Below, in pieces: positions 31,901 through 44,769 of a DNA stretch of 64,000 nt. The stretch is from contig JAJEKV010000060.1 of the NCBI GenBank assembly GCA_021234155.1, positions 8,394,323 through 8,458,322 of the forward strand, in the 5' to 3' direction. Position numbers and translations under genes: made by a program. The stretch is from Isoetes taiwanensis (taxonomy: Eukaryota; Streptophyta; Lycopodiopsida; Isoetales; Isoetaceae). Each line of letters starts with the position of its first letter. The first letter of the stretch is position 1. The notes under the pieces were generated by a model. That model ran no database searches. It had not been told where the DNA came from and saw only the letters and a list, made by a program, of their open reading frames with translations.

Positions 31901-34900
31901 GCAATATTAAAAATAACTAAGATGGCATACACAAGTCAGGTAACAATATTTTAACAACTGTCAACAGACATAAAAAGACAAAGTGCAACCTGGCAAATAT
32001 GGTGAATAAATATCGGGGCAATAAAAAGAAGGATACCATGAGAATGCAGCATATAAAATAGAAAAACAACAGCACAGCCCAAGGAAACAACACATAGGCC
32101 ACAGAAAGAAACTAAAGTAAAAATGCGGGCCAGAACATAAACAAGAAAATCAACCGGAATAGACAACTGTTGAAGAATGCGGTGCATCAAAAAACAAGAT
32201 AAACCACAAGTGCAAAAAATAAAACCCAACAACTATGGGAAACCTAGAATGTAGAAGATAATACCACCCGAATAACGTATACCACCTGAGCCGAGTGTAG
32301 TGCATCACACATAAGATACAAGCACAAGTGCAAAAGATAAAACCCAAACCACCATGGGGAAAACCTAAACGCAGAAAGCCACATAACCACATGGGAACCA
32401 CAATATAAAACATAACATACAAAAGAGATACATGTCGGAGAAATAACACGCAATTGAGGCCATACTGCAACCTACCATGGAAATGGAATGCATCAATGTA
32501 AAAAAGACAAATGCAACCCGGAAGATGGTGGCCACAAATCTATAGGCAATAAAAAGATAATAAACCATGGGACTGCAGTGTAGAATTATGAAAACAAGAC
32601 AACATCCCAAGTAAACGACCACAAGACGAAAATGAGGCAAAAAGTGAGCCAGAACATAAACAAGAGAAAAACAGCGCGAGGAGAGCATAGACCCATTTAA
32701 ATAGTAGCATGGCTATCAGGGACTAAAGGCATGCTTATAGACCATATAACAAGTGGAAGCAGTAAGCCCACCACAAAGAAATGGATGAGCTAAGAAATGC
32801 ACTGAAAAACTAAAACAAATTTCCGGGCCGGTGGAATGGATGGAGGAGGAAAGGATCCTGGTGACGAGTGCAAAGGAACCAAAGGGCAAGAAGGAAGGCT
32901 GCCATGGGAAGATGCACTACGGTATAAAGAAAAACGATGACCTAAGTGCATGTGTGATGACAAAGAAAAAATACAATAGTATAAATAGAGAATTTTGCCG
33001 AGGGCAATGCGCGATAAAGGAAAAACTATCACTAAATACACATGGGTGATGACAAAAGAAAAGCTAGTTAATATGTAAGGAGACTGCGAATGAAAACCAA
33101 GGACCTTGTCGAATAAACAAATAAGAAAATAATAACATACTGCAAACAAATTCTAAGTTAAGAATTGGGAGGAACCAAAGGCCAAAGGCAAACTGGCCTC
33201 TAATATAAGAGGTACGTACTGAACTCATATGGGCAAGGCCAAGGAAAAGATTAGTGACAATGTGTATCCCCTAGCCCAAAGCAGGACACAAATGGCATAC
33301 AAACATGCTAAGAAAGGCGGAAAATCCAGAATGTTATGGGTGCATGGAAAAACCGTTGTGCCAGTTGTGCATGGCAAAAAGATCCTCTAAGGCAACCCCT
33401 GAATGATAGTGAAGAGTTCAGTCCCGACCACGCAATGCAAACCTGGAACTAGCGAAGGAACAGTGCAGCCCGATTCTAATCTGTCAGATCGATAACTAGC
33501 AACAACAAGAAGAAGCAGGAAGGAAGTCTAGGCAACAAATGGTGCATCAAAAGGCTTGGCCCAAAGCATGTTTTGTGCCTCAGAACAGTTCGATGTCTAC
33601 AAAAAGAGAACCAATCTCGGCTACTGAGGTTATGATATAAATAGATAGTAGATAATCTGTGGGCACATGAGAGTCGCAATTGGACTCCACAACCTGCAAA
33701 TGCAAAGAGGCTAGATAGCTGCATGGAGGGGAAGAACCACATTGCAACAACGTGAAAAAAGGCAGAGCTAATAACGGACTTGGAATTGCAACCCTGATAG
33801 TGGAAAAGAAGAAAATCACATTATATATATGGCCTAAGTTAACTACACATCCAGGTTTTATCCTTTATAGCAAGCATCTAAGAGGATCAGAATTGAGATA
33901 AAAAATGGAGGCCAGCACCTAATCGCCACTTCAAATGCAGCACCATTGGGATAATCTACACAAGACATACAAAAGAAGAACATACATAATCTGCACAAGA
34001 CATACAAAAGAAGAACATACATGGGAGAAGCTAGTGAGTGACTTAGATGCCGGAACTCCGATAAATGAACATCGAGAAGACTGAAAGTAGCTCCAGGTGA
34101 AACGTGAACCACAGAAGACTCTAGGCAACTCCATCAATTGTTGTCAAACATGAAAACAATAGAAGACATGTATCTGCAATGGAAATACAGGCCCAGGATA
34201 ATTTTCTGTGGTGATGTCCAAAAAAAGCAGAGATGTGTGGTGCAACCGAATTCCAATTCGATGGTTGAGACTAGGGCTGAAAAATAGATGAAGCATATGG
34301 TGCATGCAGCTCCAACTCTCCTCCGTTCCTGCGCACGCCCAGCTAGCCCGGTGGAAATCCAACCTACCAGATCGAAATAGAAAAAAGAAGCGCAGATCTG
34401 GATTCCCTGTGACAAATCGATGGTTTAGGCTGGCAATCGGTAGTTCATAGGAAAATTACAAGGACCAAGGAGATACGAATGCAGGGAAAAAGAGTCGAAA
34501 GAGGAAGCTGGAATATAAAAAGTTTTAATAGGGAAGATCTGCATGAACAGGGTCGTAGGCACATCCGCCAAGATGCTTCGACCACAGGCTTGAATCGTGA
34601 CGAGGAAGTACCGAGATGAGCGAGAATTCGTGAATGCCAATCTGTAAGAATTTCTAGAGAACAAAACAAAAACATTAAAAGGACAAGTGAGACACATAGT
34701 GATGCTATAGAAATTGGCAGAGCAAGCCTGGCTGGAACTGGCCAGCGAAGACGATGCGAAAAACAACTGCAACAGGTCAACCAGATGGATGCGAAACCCT
34801 TTGTAGAAGATGGCAAAAACGCCGTTTGGAGCCGTGAACAATAGAACTATGAAATTTGGCAAGCATGAACAACAACTTGACAAATACCAAAGAGTACTGA

Positions 34901-36360
34901 GAAGTCCCACTGCTCATAATCTATACATTTGCATGCACAAGTACTACAAAGCCTAATTGACAAAACAATCACCACACAACCCAAGTCCATAATCAAAGGC
35001 TCATCAACCAAAAACAATTCTGCTAAATCAACAAATAAGAGCAGCCATAACCAATTGATAGCGGAATCAAACATGAAAAGCTCTCGCCACCCCTACTAAG
35101 GAATCATCGTGCCTGAGATAGGAGCAGAAGCTTACCTGGGAAAAGATGGTAGTAAAGATGAAGAAGATGCCAGAAGATGAAGAGGAGAAAGATGATGAGG
35201 AGAGGAAGCCACGAGAGGAGAAGAAGAGCTGCTGTGAAAACTAGGGAGAGAGAGAGAGAGGATAGCCGACCATAGGAACAATATCGGACTACCCCCTAAA
35301 AAGAAATGTGCCAAGGCAAAATAAAAGGGTAATAGCAACAACTTCTCATCGGGATAAAAACCCCCGCCCTTTCGGGTTTTCGAGGAAAACCCTAATGAGA
35401 ATGGTCGCCAACAACCTTGAATGTGTTGCCTGGAGAACGGAGAGAAACGAGTTGATGGCGAACGCAAAATAGAGCACGACCCCAACAAACGGCGAAAGCC
35501 TCCCCCGAATGTGTCCATGGAGAACCGAAGGAGAGGGATGATGGCGAACAGAAATAGAGCAGGACCCCAGCAGACGGCGGAAAACGGCGGAATCCTGCAA
35601 GCAATGCCAAAAAACTCCAAAAAAGAACACCCGTAAATGGTCAGAGAAAACAAACAGCACAAGCTGCACCAAGAAGGTCCGAAAATGAAAATAGAAGAAA
35701 AAAGAACATAACAGAAAAAGATAGCATCACCCATAGGGTGGAAAAAGCATCATCCAGCAGGTGGAGAACCATTATGTAAAAATATGCATCACCCTCGAGG
35801 TGGAAATAAACAGCATAAAGCATCACCCAGCGGGTGGAGAACCATTAGGTAAAAATATGCACCACCCTCGAGGTGGAAATAAACAGCATCACCTGCAGGT
35901 GGAGAACAACACAGCAGGAGGGCGATGGAACAGAAACATAAGAATAGCAATGCTCACAGGTGGAGAACAACAAAAGGCATGAACAACAAAAAATACAAAT
36001 GAAAAAGACTCATGCGCCACCGTCAGCAGGGCGGGAAGGGAGAGAAGCCACGAGAGGAGAAGAAGAGCTGCTGTGAGAAGACGCCGATAACCGAGCCAAA
36101 ATGGAAATGGCCTCATATAGGCGCTCGTCCCTTCCCAGAATGGCGATCCGATGGCTCGGATCGATGGGATAATTTGACCCCAATGCGGCCTACACTTATG
36201 AAGATTCGTTTCAGATTAGAACTTATGGGGTATGGACATTCATATACGCCAATGGGCACATAATGGCAATAGTTTATCTCTACACAAGCGCATCCTCCTA
36301 TCAAAATTTTGTGTAACAAAAGGAAAACAAATTTTTTGCGACCCCATTTGTTAAACATCT
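28989..36360. other. 7.4-kb purine-rich (plus-strand) noncoding block
   Basis: The plus strand is dominated by A and G (AGAAG, GAAAA, CAACAAGAAG), so the minus strand shows many long open frames rich in F, L, S and C. None has a domain, and frames overlap in all phases, as expected from composition. There are internal similarities: a CTATAAGCC...CCGCGAAACC unit at ~29050 and ~30440, a GCATCACCC(A/T)GCGGGTGG unit several times at 30690-30740 and 35730-35930, and CACGAGAGGAGAAGAAGAGC at 35210 and 36045. I regard it as decayed repetitive DNA ending at a Helitron terminus. Confidence 0.5.
31484..31643. repeat. 80-bp tandem duplication
   Basis: Two ~80-bp copies starting AGCCCATAAA(A/G)AACCAATAG and ending near GGAGCC, with a few substitutions. 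Confidence 0.8.
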
Positions 36361-36511
36361 TTTTCTTTTTGTTGTGAAGGCCAAGATCACCTTTGAACTT
36401 TAAAAATTATCAAAAAAAAGGGGAGGAAAATAAGATGAATAAAGAGGGCAAATATAGCTCATAGCTAATGCATGATTTTACATGTAACCAACTTCATAGG
36501 CAACCACCTTA

Positions 36512-36540
36512 TGCCTAGCAACGCTGGGCACTGTCACTAG
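36512..36540 (+). mobile_element. Helitron 3' terminus
   Basis: Hairpin TGCCTAGC-AAC-GCTGGGCA (8-bp stem, one G-T pair), ten bases, then CTAG, followed by T at 36541. It closely matches the 3' end of the Helitron at 3711-6457. The partner 5' end is uncertain (23970 or one I did not find). Confidence 0.7.
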
Positions 36541-36573
36541 TTTTTTATGACATTAGTCTTCATGCTCATTTTT

Positions 36574-36657
36574 GGGTTGCCCCTAGGGGGCAAACCCTCG
36601 TTTATGTGGGTATGTGCATATCTAGGTATATGCCGGCATATGCCTAGCATATGCTGG
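36574..36657 (+). repeat. Dispersed palindromic repeat, copy 1
   Basis: GGGTTGCCCCTAGGGGGCAAACCC-type palindrome followed by TTTATGTGGG and AGGTATATGCCGGCATATGCC...GCATATGCTGG. The same layout recurs at three other places in the window. Confidence 0.8.
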
Positions 36658-37899
36658 TGACTGCTCCAAACTGGCTACTGCCTGTAAACTCTCGGTCATC
36701 CAATAGATCGAGCCCTCGACGGCCCCTTCTAGAGCCTAGCATGCACAGGCCAGTTCGACATGGAATTTTGCCTGCTGGATCTGCTCAAGGTTAGTAAAGC
36801 TTGCTAATAATGCATTTCCAGAAACCCTTGCGAAATATTTTTTTATTTTCATTACTTCAGATGGAACTTGAAGCTTGAAGCTCTATTGCTTGTGATTTTA
36901 AAAACGGACCCAACTGCAAATTACGAGGTCGTGATTAGATCATAGAATCTGTTCAATGTAAACAAAGTCTGCAAACAATATTTTTTCAAGTACACCTGCT
37001 GAATCATTTTGCTATTTTCATTAATTCAGGTGAAGCTTGGAGCTTTGGAAATAACTGATTTATCTTGCATGAAGGGGAGCCACAGCTAAGGCATTGCTGC
37101 TTCTGTAAGTTCCTTCTCTTGTTAATTATTTCTGAATTTTTCCTAGCGATGGTAGATGCTTGGAATGGTGATTCCAGAGGTGGGGCTGGAAACCAAAAAG
37201 GTTATGATATATGCACTATTTAGAGACTCCAGTTTCTGGTCATGTTTGTGAGCCAGATCCCATGTGTTCATGTCTAGGCACTAATGATCGTATGTGCTCT
37301 GATGCTCATGAAAGATGCCGGATTTTTCCTTAAAGGCAGTTGTTCTTGGCTCTGATTTATGCCAGGGAAGGTGGAACATCTTTGATTTTTTGCTTCCTTG
37401 AGCAAACCTAAGCGTTGCAAGAATTCCGATTTTTAGCTCATGTTTAAGCATTGATTCTTTCAATTGTTTCTTCCATAGTTATTGGCAGCATTCTTCTAAG
37501 GTAATCTTCAAATCATGAAGAAGATTCATAGGCAGATTAAAGGCCTTAGAAATACACATTATCTGCTTGCATAATTTAGTTATGAAGAGGTGTATGTTAT
37601 TAAACATGTATTGTGCTTGCAGTCTTTCCATCTTGCAAGGGTACAAATAGACAAAAAAGTGGAGCTCTTGGTGATCTGACCCACCCAATTGCATCAAACA
37701 TTTGAAAGTCTATCTCTAAAGCCTTGATCCCCTCCCCAGTGTGAGTGGTGCAAAAGTAGAGGAGCATTTTTCACTTTTTATAGTAAGCTTTTGCAGCATG
37801 GGTGGGTCTGTATGCCAACCTGCAGGGGCATTGCTTTTGCACGGCTATGGTCGTGAGGGTTAGCGAGGATCAAGCAGCCTGCCGCTCTGCACCCTGTAC
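36658..37899. other. No recognisable gene
   Basis: Unique-looking AT-rich sequence between the dispersed repeat and the large transposon. Short open stretches only; nothing is supported. Confidence 0.5.
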
Positions 37900-37924
37900 G
37901 GGGTAAAAGAAAGCTAGGGTGTCT
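37900..37924 (+). repeat. Left terminal inverted repeat of the 8.9-kb transposon
   Basis: 25 bp beginning GGGGTAAAAGAAAGCTAGGG, identical (inverted) to 46735-46759. Confidence 0.92.
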
Positions 37925-38208
37925 TACATTTGGCCAAATGTAGAGTAAGAGATGTATCACATTTCAAATACATAACCGTATTTTCAGTATGTACATAATA
38001 GCTATATTATGGAATCTTTTTTTTCGGAACTACTTGCCACGTCATTAAAACGCAATCATGAAGCAAATTTCAATTCCCCGCTCTAACCACTCCAAGAAAC
38101 GCTGAGCGTTAGGAGAATTTAAGCGACTTTCTCGGCTAGAACTTCCCAACTCGATTTCCCTCCTTCTTGCCAGAATTCCTCCAGCTAACCCTAAACCACG
38201 CAAGAACC

Positions 38209-41200
38209 ATGATGAACAACGAAGGAACAGAAATGGCGCAAGAAGATTGCAATATCGGGAATGTGACAAAGAAAATGAAGCGTAAGATTGATGAAATTTG
38301 TAAATTTATATATGATCAGGTTCAAGATTTACGTCCTGTGCAAAGGAGAGCTTTAGCAGTGAAAACTGTTCGGGATGAAAGGCTGCACTTCTTTTTTGAA
38401 CCTGCCATTGGAAATCCAGCGCAAGCAATTCTGAAGGATACTATGCTAAAAAATATCCGTGAAGGTCTGCAGGAAGTGAAACAAGCAAATAGCAATGATA
38501 AATTAGCAGCTAAGCATTCCCTGTTATCAATGATTGTTGGTGAGAATGGAAAACTCAGGCAAAAAGGAGTAGCCTCCAGAATTCTTCAAGTGCAAGCAAG
38601 AAACCTCACAAAAGCTGCAATTAGAAGAAAGCGGATGTCATTATCAGGTGCTAATATGTGGGCACTGGCAGGAAGGCAACCCAGGGCAGACATGCTTCCG
38701 GAATCAACCAAACAGTTGGTAAATGAGTTTTGGTTAACCCACACAAAAACTTCTCCAAAGTACAGGGATGTTAGGAAGAAAAGGACACTTCCAATCCAGT
38801 TTTTGGACATGCCCCAGGTCAGTTTTAATTTAATCCTCTTTTTTGCAAGCTTGATAGAAGCTAGCTTCTGTGCATCCTGGATAAGTTTAGTAATCCTATT
38901 TGCATTCCATGCAAGGGATGTTTAGGGTATACATTGAAGTACATCCAACTACAGTAATTATATTTTTACACTTGGAAGTACTGAATGAGCTATGTTTAAC
39001 AGGAAAAGTACTTGGATGTACTTCCAATTACATCCAATGTGGCATAAGGCAGAAAATGTGTTGAAAGTCAGGTTGTGTTATTATAGTCTTGATTTTTGTA
39101 GTTCCCAAGTACATTATAGTACATTTTAAGCTTTCCTGATCTCAACATAGTTTTGAAAGATAGGGTGATACATAAAAGTATTTAAATGTACTTCCTTACA
39201 TAAGAAAAGTATTGAATACATACATCTGTAATCTGACACAATGCATTTACACAGTTACATATTGAGTTTTTTATGTACATCTGGAACTCTTTGGAGTACA
39301 TTCTTTATACATTTATACATATCATGTACATGGTATGTACGATGTTGTGGTATAGTAGTTGAATGTTCAAATCATGATCTGAATGCCATAGAACTAATGC
39401 AATGTCTGCAACATCTTTGGATTCGTAAGTAGTTCTAATTTATATCTTACTTATACATGCCGCTTTTTTCCTTGAAGAGTGAATTGTATGAGATGTTCAA
39501 AGATGAACATCCTGAAGTGAAGATTAGCATCAGAAAGTTCGAGCTGCTTAAGCCTACGTGTGTGAGAAGGTTGAAAGAGAGGAACACATGCTGCTGCGTG
39601 AAGCATGAACAAGCTGATCTATACAGAAAAGCTTTTAGCGTCCTGAGGAGCAAATTTCATGCCAATTGTACATGTTCTTGTGGTGTTTGTGCAGCAGATG
39701 AGAACAATGGCGTCTGCCAAGCTCCTTCTAAAACATTTCAAAATGTTGGTGCTATGTGGAGAGCTACTGATTACGTGACAAAGGAAGGCTTAAGAGTGGC
39801 ATAGTTTGGATCAGGTCAAGGGAGAGTGCCGTAACTGGCACGAAAAAATATTCAAATCTGTCCTAAGGAGAAAGAGTCGCAGAATGAGAACATTGAATGG
39901 CAAGTTTACAAGTACGTGAACGAACCTTCCAAAGCTGGCACTTCAAGGAGGTTGAAGCTTGTTACTGAAAGCGGGAGTCCAGGTACATTGCTTGACAAGA
40001 TGTTTCAGCACCTTACAAAGTTCACTATTCACAACTTTTCAGCAAGTTGGCAGAGCAAACAATTCAGGAAATCAGTGCAAAATTTGAGGGATGATTCTGT
40101 TTTGTCAGTAATGGACTTTGCAGAGAACTACACTTTGCAGCCATTCAGGGAGGTTCAGTCCGAGCATTGGAACAATGACCAGATAACTATTCTGGTGCAT
40201 ATAACCATGATGAAAGTCAATGGCGAGCTGAAAAAAACTGTTCATTTGTATGTTTCCGATGTTATGAAGCATGATGCTTTCTTTGTTCAGGCTGCACTCA
40301 AGAAGCACCATATTTGGATGATGCAAAAAGGTTTTGGCCACATCAAATACCATGTCATGTGGTCTGATGGGTGTGCTGCTCAGTTTAAGTGTTCTCGAGC
40401 CTTTTATTTGAATGTGGCCCAATATTATAACAGGTATAAAATTAGGATGCAGTGGAATTATTTTGGCTCAGGCCATGGAAAAGGAGAACATGATGGGCAG
40501 GCTGCTTTGGAGAAAAGGTTCCTAGCAGACGAGCAAAGGAAAGAGAATGGTGTTCCGATTTTGGATGCCAACTCGCTTGCACTTTCTTTGAGACAAAAAG
40601 AAGTGCAAAATGGACAAAGTCATATGGGAGGTGATGGCGTAAGACATTAACAGGGACCCTCGCTCGTATTGTGAGACATTGCACGGTACTCTAGCTATAC
40701 ATTGTGTGTCCGCTATTAATCCAAATGACCCAACACTTGTCATGTATAGATCCCCGCATGTTTTTGCAATGGTTGCTTGAATTTCAGATGGGGAGAATGT
40801 GAGAATCTCGAGCATTGTGGTGCGTGGAAGTCGCACAAATCGGAGCCTAGTTCGCCCGTGTCGGCGAACAAAAAGAGCTAGTTGGTTTTTATGCAGCTGA
40901 TGAGCAAGAACTATCCGATGTACTCCAAATTGGAGACATGTTTGTATCTTTTGCTGCTCCAGGGAATCATGAAAATGTTCCATACTTCGTCCTCCTATGC
41001 GTGAAGGAGATGCATATTCTTCAGGAAGATGTGATTGACGACTATGGAAATAGAATGCTTGCTGGTGACAGGGTTATAGCTGGTCATTACTATCAACTGC
41101 TACAAGGCACAAACCACAAGTACAAGTTGTTGGATGACAAAATAGTATTGGTACCAGCTGAATCTGTAATTGGAGCAAAGTTCACGATGCAGCAGGTCAA

Positions 41201-41297
41201 GCATAAGTTGAAGGGGGCACGTACAGCATATATGATCACACGAGAGGTGCATGACATGCTTATATCAAGCCTACCTGAGATTGTTGAGTGCACATGA
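38209..41297 (+). pseudogene. DDE-type transposase with BAH-like C-terminal region
   Basis: Exon 1 runs from ATG 38209 to CAG|GTCAGT at 38817. The intron is 38818-39477 and exon 2 starts at TTGAAG|AGT 39478, both in phase 0. Residues after the junction carry KISIRKFELLKPTCVRRL and a Cys/His cluster (NTCCCVKHEQ, CTCSCGVC), then GECRNW in a shifted frame. The catalytic part has VMDFAENYTLQPF (first D), VMWSDGCAAQFKCSRAF (second D) and YFGSGHGKGEHDGQAALEKR (acidic residue). The C-terminal ~120 residues (40938-41294) look BAH-like: GDMFVSFAAPG...YFVLLCVKEM...GDRVIAGHYYQLLQG. Frameshifts or stops at about 39800-39890 and 40650-40930 indicate a decayed copy. Confidence 0.75.
38930..39360. repeat. 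GTACAT-rich cluster in the transposase intron
   Basis: More than a dozen GTACAT, GTACTT or ATACAT motifs occur in both orientations (for example GAAGTACATCCAAC, GGATGTACTTCCAATTACAT, CATGTACATGGTATGTAC). This is far denser than the surroundings. A mirror cluster lies in the other half of the element. Confidence 0.7.
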
Positions 41298-41339
41298 CTA
41301 AGTTCTATACAAAGGAACTTTCATATTTGCCATCATCTT

Positions 41340-41707
41340 CTGTTATGTTGAGAAAACTAGTCGATTGCTGCAAGTTTTTTGTTATTTACTTATTTTTTAA
41401 TCTGAAGTGCATTTTGATACTTCAATTTCAGTATCACAGAATATCTTCTGTGACCAAGCAAAATGTATATCAGAAAGTACAAAATGTTCATCAATTGTTG
41501 CATGAAGAAGTTAAACTAGTCTGTGTTATGTTGAGAAAACTAGTCGATTGCTGCAAGTTTTTTCTTATTTACTTATTTTTTAATCTGAAGTGCATTTTGA
41601 TACTTAAATTTCAGTATCACACAATATCTTCTGATTCCAAGCACAATGTATATCAGAAAGTACAAAATGTTCATCAATTGTTGCATGAAGAAGTTAAACT
41701 AGTCTGT
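41340..41707. repeat. 184-bp tandem duplication between the two convergent genes
   Basis: 41340-41523 and 41524-41707 are near-identical head-to-tail copies (start TGTTATGTTGAGAAAACTAG). They lie just after the transposase stop, in the 3' untranslated or intergenic part. Confidence 0.93.
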
Positions 41708-41948
41708 GAACTTGTTCTGTTATAATGGATATCAATAGCTTTTCTTTTGATTCATGAAACAAAGCAGAAAGTAGAACATGTATGGAGACAAAAACTCTTG
41801 TATTACATATCACAAGATATACAACCTGATCATATCAGATATGATGCCAATATATACAAGTCTGTTGTTCATGTTTTATATTAACATTAAATTACATTCA
41901 AAATCTGGTCACAAAGATGTGAAGCCGTTACATACTATTCTCATTGTT

Positions 41949-42419
41949 TCAATATGTTACTTTCTTGCGGCTTGTCCATAGCCCGACATGCCATCTCTCG
42001 TCCTTTGTAGCCCTCTCGAAGCATTTGCCTCCGTGCAAATTTGTTGTTAGTACATCGGTTGGATTGCGTAAAGGATTCTGCTTCACATACTGTTGCAGGT
42101 CTGGTGCTATCAACAAACCCTCTAGCCATGGTTTCAGAAATGTCAAGAGACCTGTGTCTTCAACATCACTTTCCTGCCATGAAGGTGGGCATATGCAATT
42201 CTCGTTGGGATTGAAGAGCATCTTGTACTCGGAGTCGTCTACTATTAGTGTGTTGCTGTCATTCCTGTCTGGATACTTCTCGTATATAAACTCAATTGGC
42301 TTCAGATACAAAGGTTTGTCTTCATATGCTGCAATCCGGAAAGGCAGCTCCAAACAGTGGCTTCCATCAAAGGTGAACCTTAAGTCCCTTATCTGCGTCA
42401 TTGTGAAGATTTTATCCAC
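41949..42419 (-). CDS. C-terminal exon of the minus-strand transposon gene
   Basis: 156 open codons ending at 41949: IFTMTQIRDLRFTFDGSHCLELPFRI, LYLKPIEFIYEKYPDRND, PPSWQESDVEDTG and KPWLEGLLIAPDLQQYVKQ. It follows the protease exons on the same strand. I do not recognise the fold. It could be the C-terminal domain of the protease protein or a separate small protein. The convergent transposase gene ends at 41297. Confidence 0.45.
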   Translation of the reverse strand: MDKIFTMTQIRDLRFTFDGSHCLELPFRIAAYEDKPLYLKPIEFIYEKYPDRNDSNTLIVDDSEYKMLFNPNENCICPPSWQESDVEDTGLLTFLKPWLEGLLIAPDLQQYVKQNPLRNPTDVLTTNLHGGKCFERATKDERWHVGLWTSRKKVTY

Positions 42420-42999
42420 TACTCTTGATAGGTTCCATGGAGCTATTGATGACCATATTCCTACTTTAAAGTGTTCAAATACAAATTCCGTGAATTAGCC
42501 TAGGTGGGGCCTTAAAAACAACACTTTCTTGCCTATTATGTCATAATTTCCAACTAGTAGCCGATCATCCGATACCAAAGTCCTATGTATTTGTTTTGCC
42601 AAAACATTATTGATATCAAACACTATCAACCTTTTCTCGTACACCGATATGAAAGAACATGCAATTTATCAATAAAGTATGGTGGAGTTGAATAAAAAGA
42701 GATTTTATTCATTAAAATTCAATGAAAAAATGTGTATTTTATAATCAAATAGTGTTTAGCATTGACAATAGGGATAGGCTGTTTCTCAGCCACATTTATT
42801 AGTATCGTGGTCTAATGGTTTTGGTGCGATGTGAATGTGGTCTAACTCCCCGAAGTAGTGCTCTGATGAGAACATCACGACGATCCTCCGCATACTTTGG
42901 CAAGAACCAGTTTGGGTAATCAATGCGAAATGTGACAACAATATACTTACATAATAAGTATTAAAAACCATTTGTTTGCAAGACAAAAGAAGTGAGACA

Positions 43000-43549
43000 C
43001 TCACATTGGTAGTTTTACCACACACGATTGTGTCTACAAACTTCTGCATATAAGCTGCAACATAGAGGCCACATGAATCCCCATCTTTCTACTGTGGACA
43101 CTTATGAATCTTCACAACTGGTGAAGGATTTTGTCCATGCTTCAAAAAGTGGGACACTCGACACAACCGCGTGCCATAGTGAGGATGTGGAGCCTGCAAA
43201 AGACCAGATCTATTTTGTAGCAAATGAATGAAAGAAGCTGCTAACATGGTATCCAATCCACTCAATATTAATAAAAGGAGATGTGAAATACAAAATACCT
43301 GTCAACGTCAATGTCCTCGGCAGAATTGAAGATCTGAATGTTGATGGTGTTCTTACTCTTAGTAAGTGCCATGTTGAAGATGGCCAAAGTGTGATGTTCA
43401 GTAACTCTACATAGCATTGGAATCATGATCCATCTGCACTTCAGCCAATTTATCCCTGTAAGAGCTACGTTTACAATATCTCTTCCACGCTCGGAGGCTG
43501 CCATAGATTTATCTTTTTCGCTTGCCTTGGTCCATGTTGCAAATTCCAT
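43000..43549 (-). pseudogene. Ulp1/C48-type cysteine protease core
   Basis: The first exon piece (43549-43268) has INWLKCRWIMIPMLCRVTEHHTLAIFNM, with the catalytic His at HHTL, then INIQIFNSAEDID where the family usually has a DSL aspartate (here N). After an intron, the piece from about 43090 reads KDGDSCGLYVAAYMQKF, holding the nucleophilic Cys (codon 43073-43071) in the typical xCGxY setting. C48 enzymes cleave SUMO or related ubiquitin-like modifiers. Several plant transposon groups carry such domains. The Trp after His is replaced by Thr and Asp by Asn, so activity is doubtful. Confidence 0.7.
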
Positions 43550-43925
43550 GAAGTCGTCCGTTGGAAGAACCAGGCGCCGGCCTTCTTATCATCCGGAACA
43601 CAGAGCTGCAGGTACCTATAACAAGTTGAAAAGGATAAAATTACTAACTTGACTTACACATACAAATGAACAAGTTCAAAGTCCAGTACTTGGCATACAT
43701 ATCCACATGCCGGTTGGAAAATTTTCCCACATCCATGTCCAAAGACATCTTGTTCAAATAAATAACACTCCATTTCGTGCAAAGATCCTGGGAAAATCCT
43801 TGGCTTCTTGAGCTTCATCATTCGGTTCAACAAAGGCATCATATGGCCTCATTCTAATGCGCAATGCGGGTTCAATGACCAGTACATTTACACAAATCAT
43901 CTACATTCATCTACTACTATCTATA

Positions 43926-44289
43926 TTATTTTAAAGTTTTTAACTTGGATACTAGAATTAAAAAAAAAATGTAAGATATGTAGATCAAGTTACCAGAGAT
44001 CATTCTTACCTGACCGGCGATATCGTTTTCTCTGAGTCGATCCATTTCCTTCCCATCTTTTTTGGTTTCCTCACTTTCATTCTTATTAGGTCCGTAATCC
44101 TCGCCTTCAACCTCTCCCCGATTTCTCATTGTCATGAAATTCAGCTTCCTTTACTATGTCGGAAGCAAGATTTGACACAAACTTAAGAGTATCCTGCTCT
44201 ACATCTTGATGCTTCGGAAGATTCCTCTTCATTAGGACCTCGTAAACATAGGATGTCGTGGACTTCTCAATTTCTTTGTACCTAATCAA
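43926..44289 (-). pseudogene. Charged linker of the minus-strand transposon gene
   Basis: Overlapping open pieces rich in Glu/Lys/Asp (NKNESEETKKDGKEMDRLREND; EIEKSTTSYVYEVLMKRNLPKHQDVEQDTLKFVSNLASDIVKEAEFHDNE) lie between the finger region and the protease. Frames shift, so the exon structure is not resolved. Confidence 0.35.
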
Positions 44290-44769
44290 ATAAAATGCTT
44301 TCTTACCTGTTTCTCTTGCTTTAATTGTCTTCTTCTCGTGGCTTTTTTAGGGCGTGGACTTCTTCTTTGGAGTCACATTTTCTCGCTGGCCGCCTTTACT
44401 TTTGAAGATGTGGCCTTAGCCGCTCCCTCAATCTCTCGAAGTTCCTCGTCATAATCTGGAATGTCACCATGCGGACTGGCGTGCCAACCTCCTCAACCTC
44501 ATCATCACCGCAGGAATAGTGATTTTGCTTTTTCCTTCAATCACTACTTTCTTTTCCTCGGCTACATCTTGCACCTCAATTTTCTTTGGAACCTCCAAAA
44601 CTGTGAAAATCGAACCAAGAATAAGAAATTGCTTCCTCTGACACAATGCAAAACAATTTGAAAACAAGCGCTTTGATGCCGTGGTGTAATTTCTCGCCGC
44701 TTGTTTTTGTTTTTTGGCACTTTGAAGCTCAAAAATAAATCACATAACAATCGATATCGGGTCTCAAAC

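Noticed and set aside
29050-36116. Many hydrophobic minus-strand open frames (some over 150 codons) suggesting membrane proteins
   Set aside because: They overlap in different phases, follow the T/C-rich composition of that strand, lack recognisable domains and have no promoter or splice context.
40442-40983. Minus-strand open frames opposite the transposase
   Set aside because: Antisense shadows of transposase codons.
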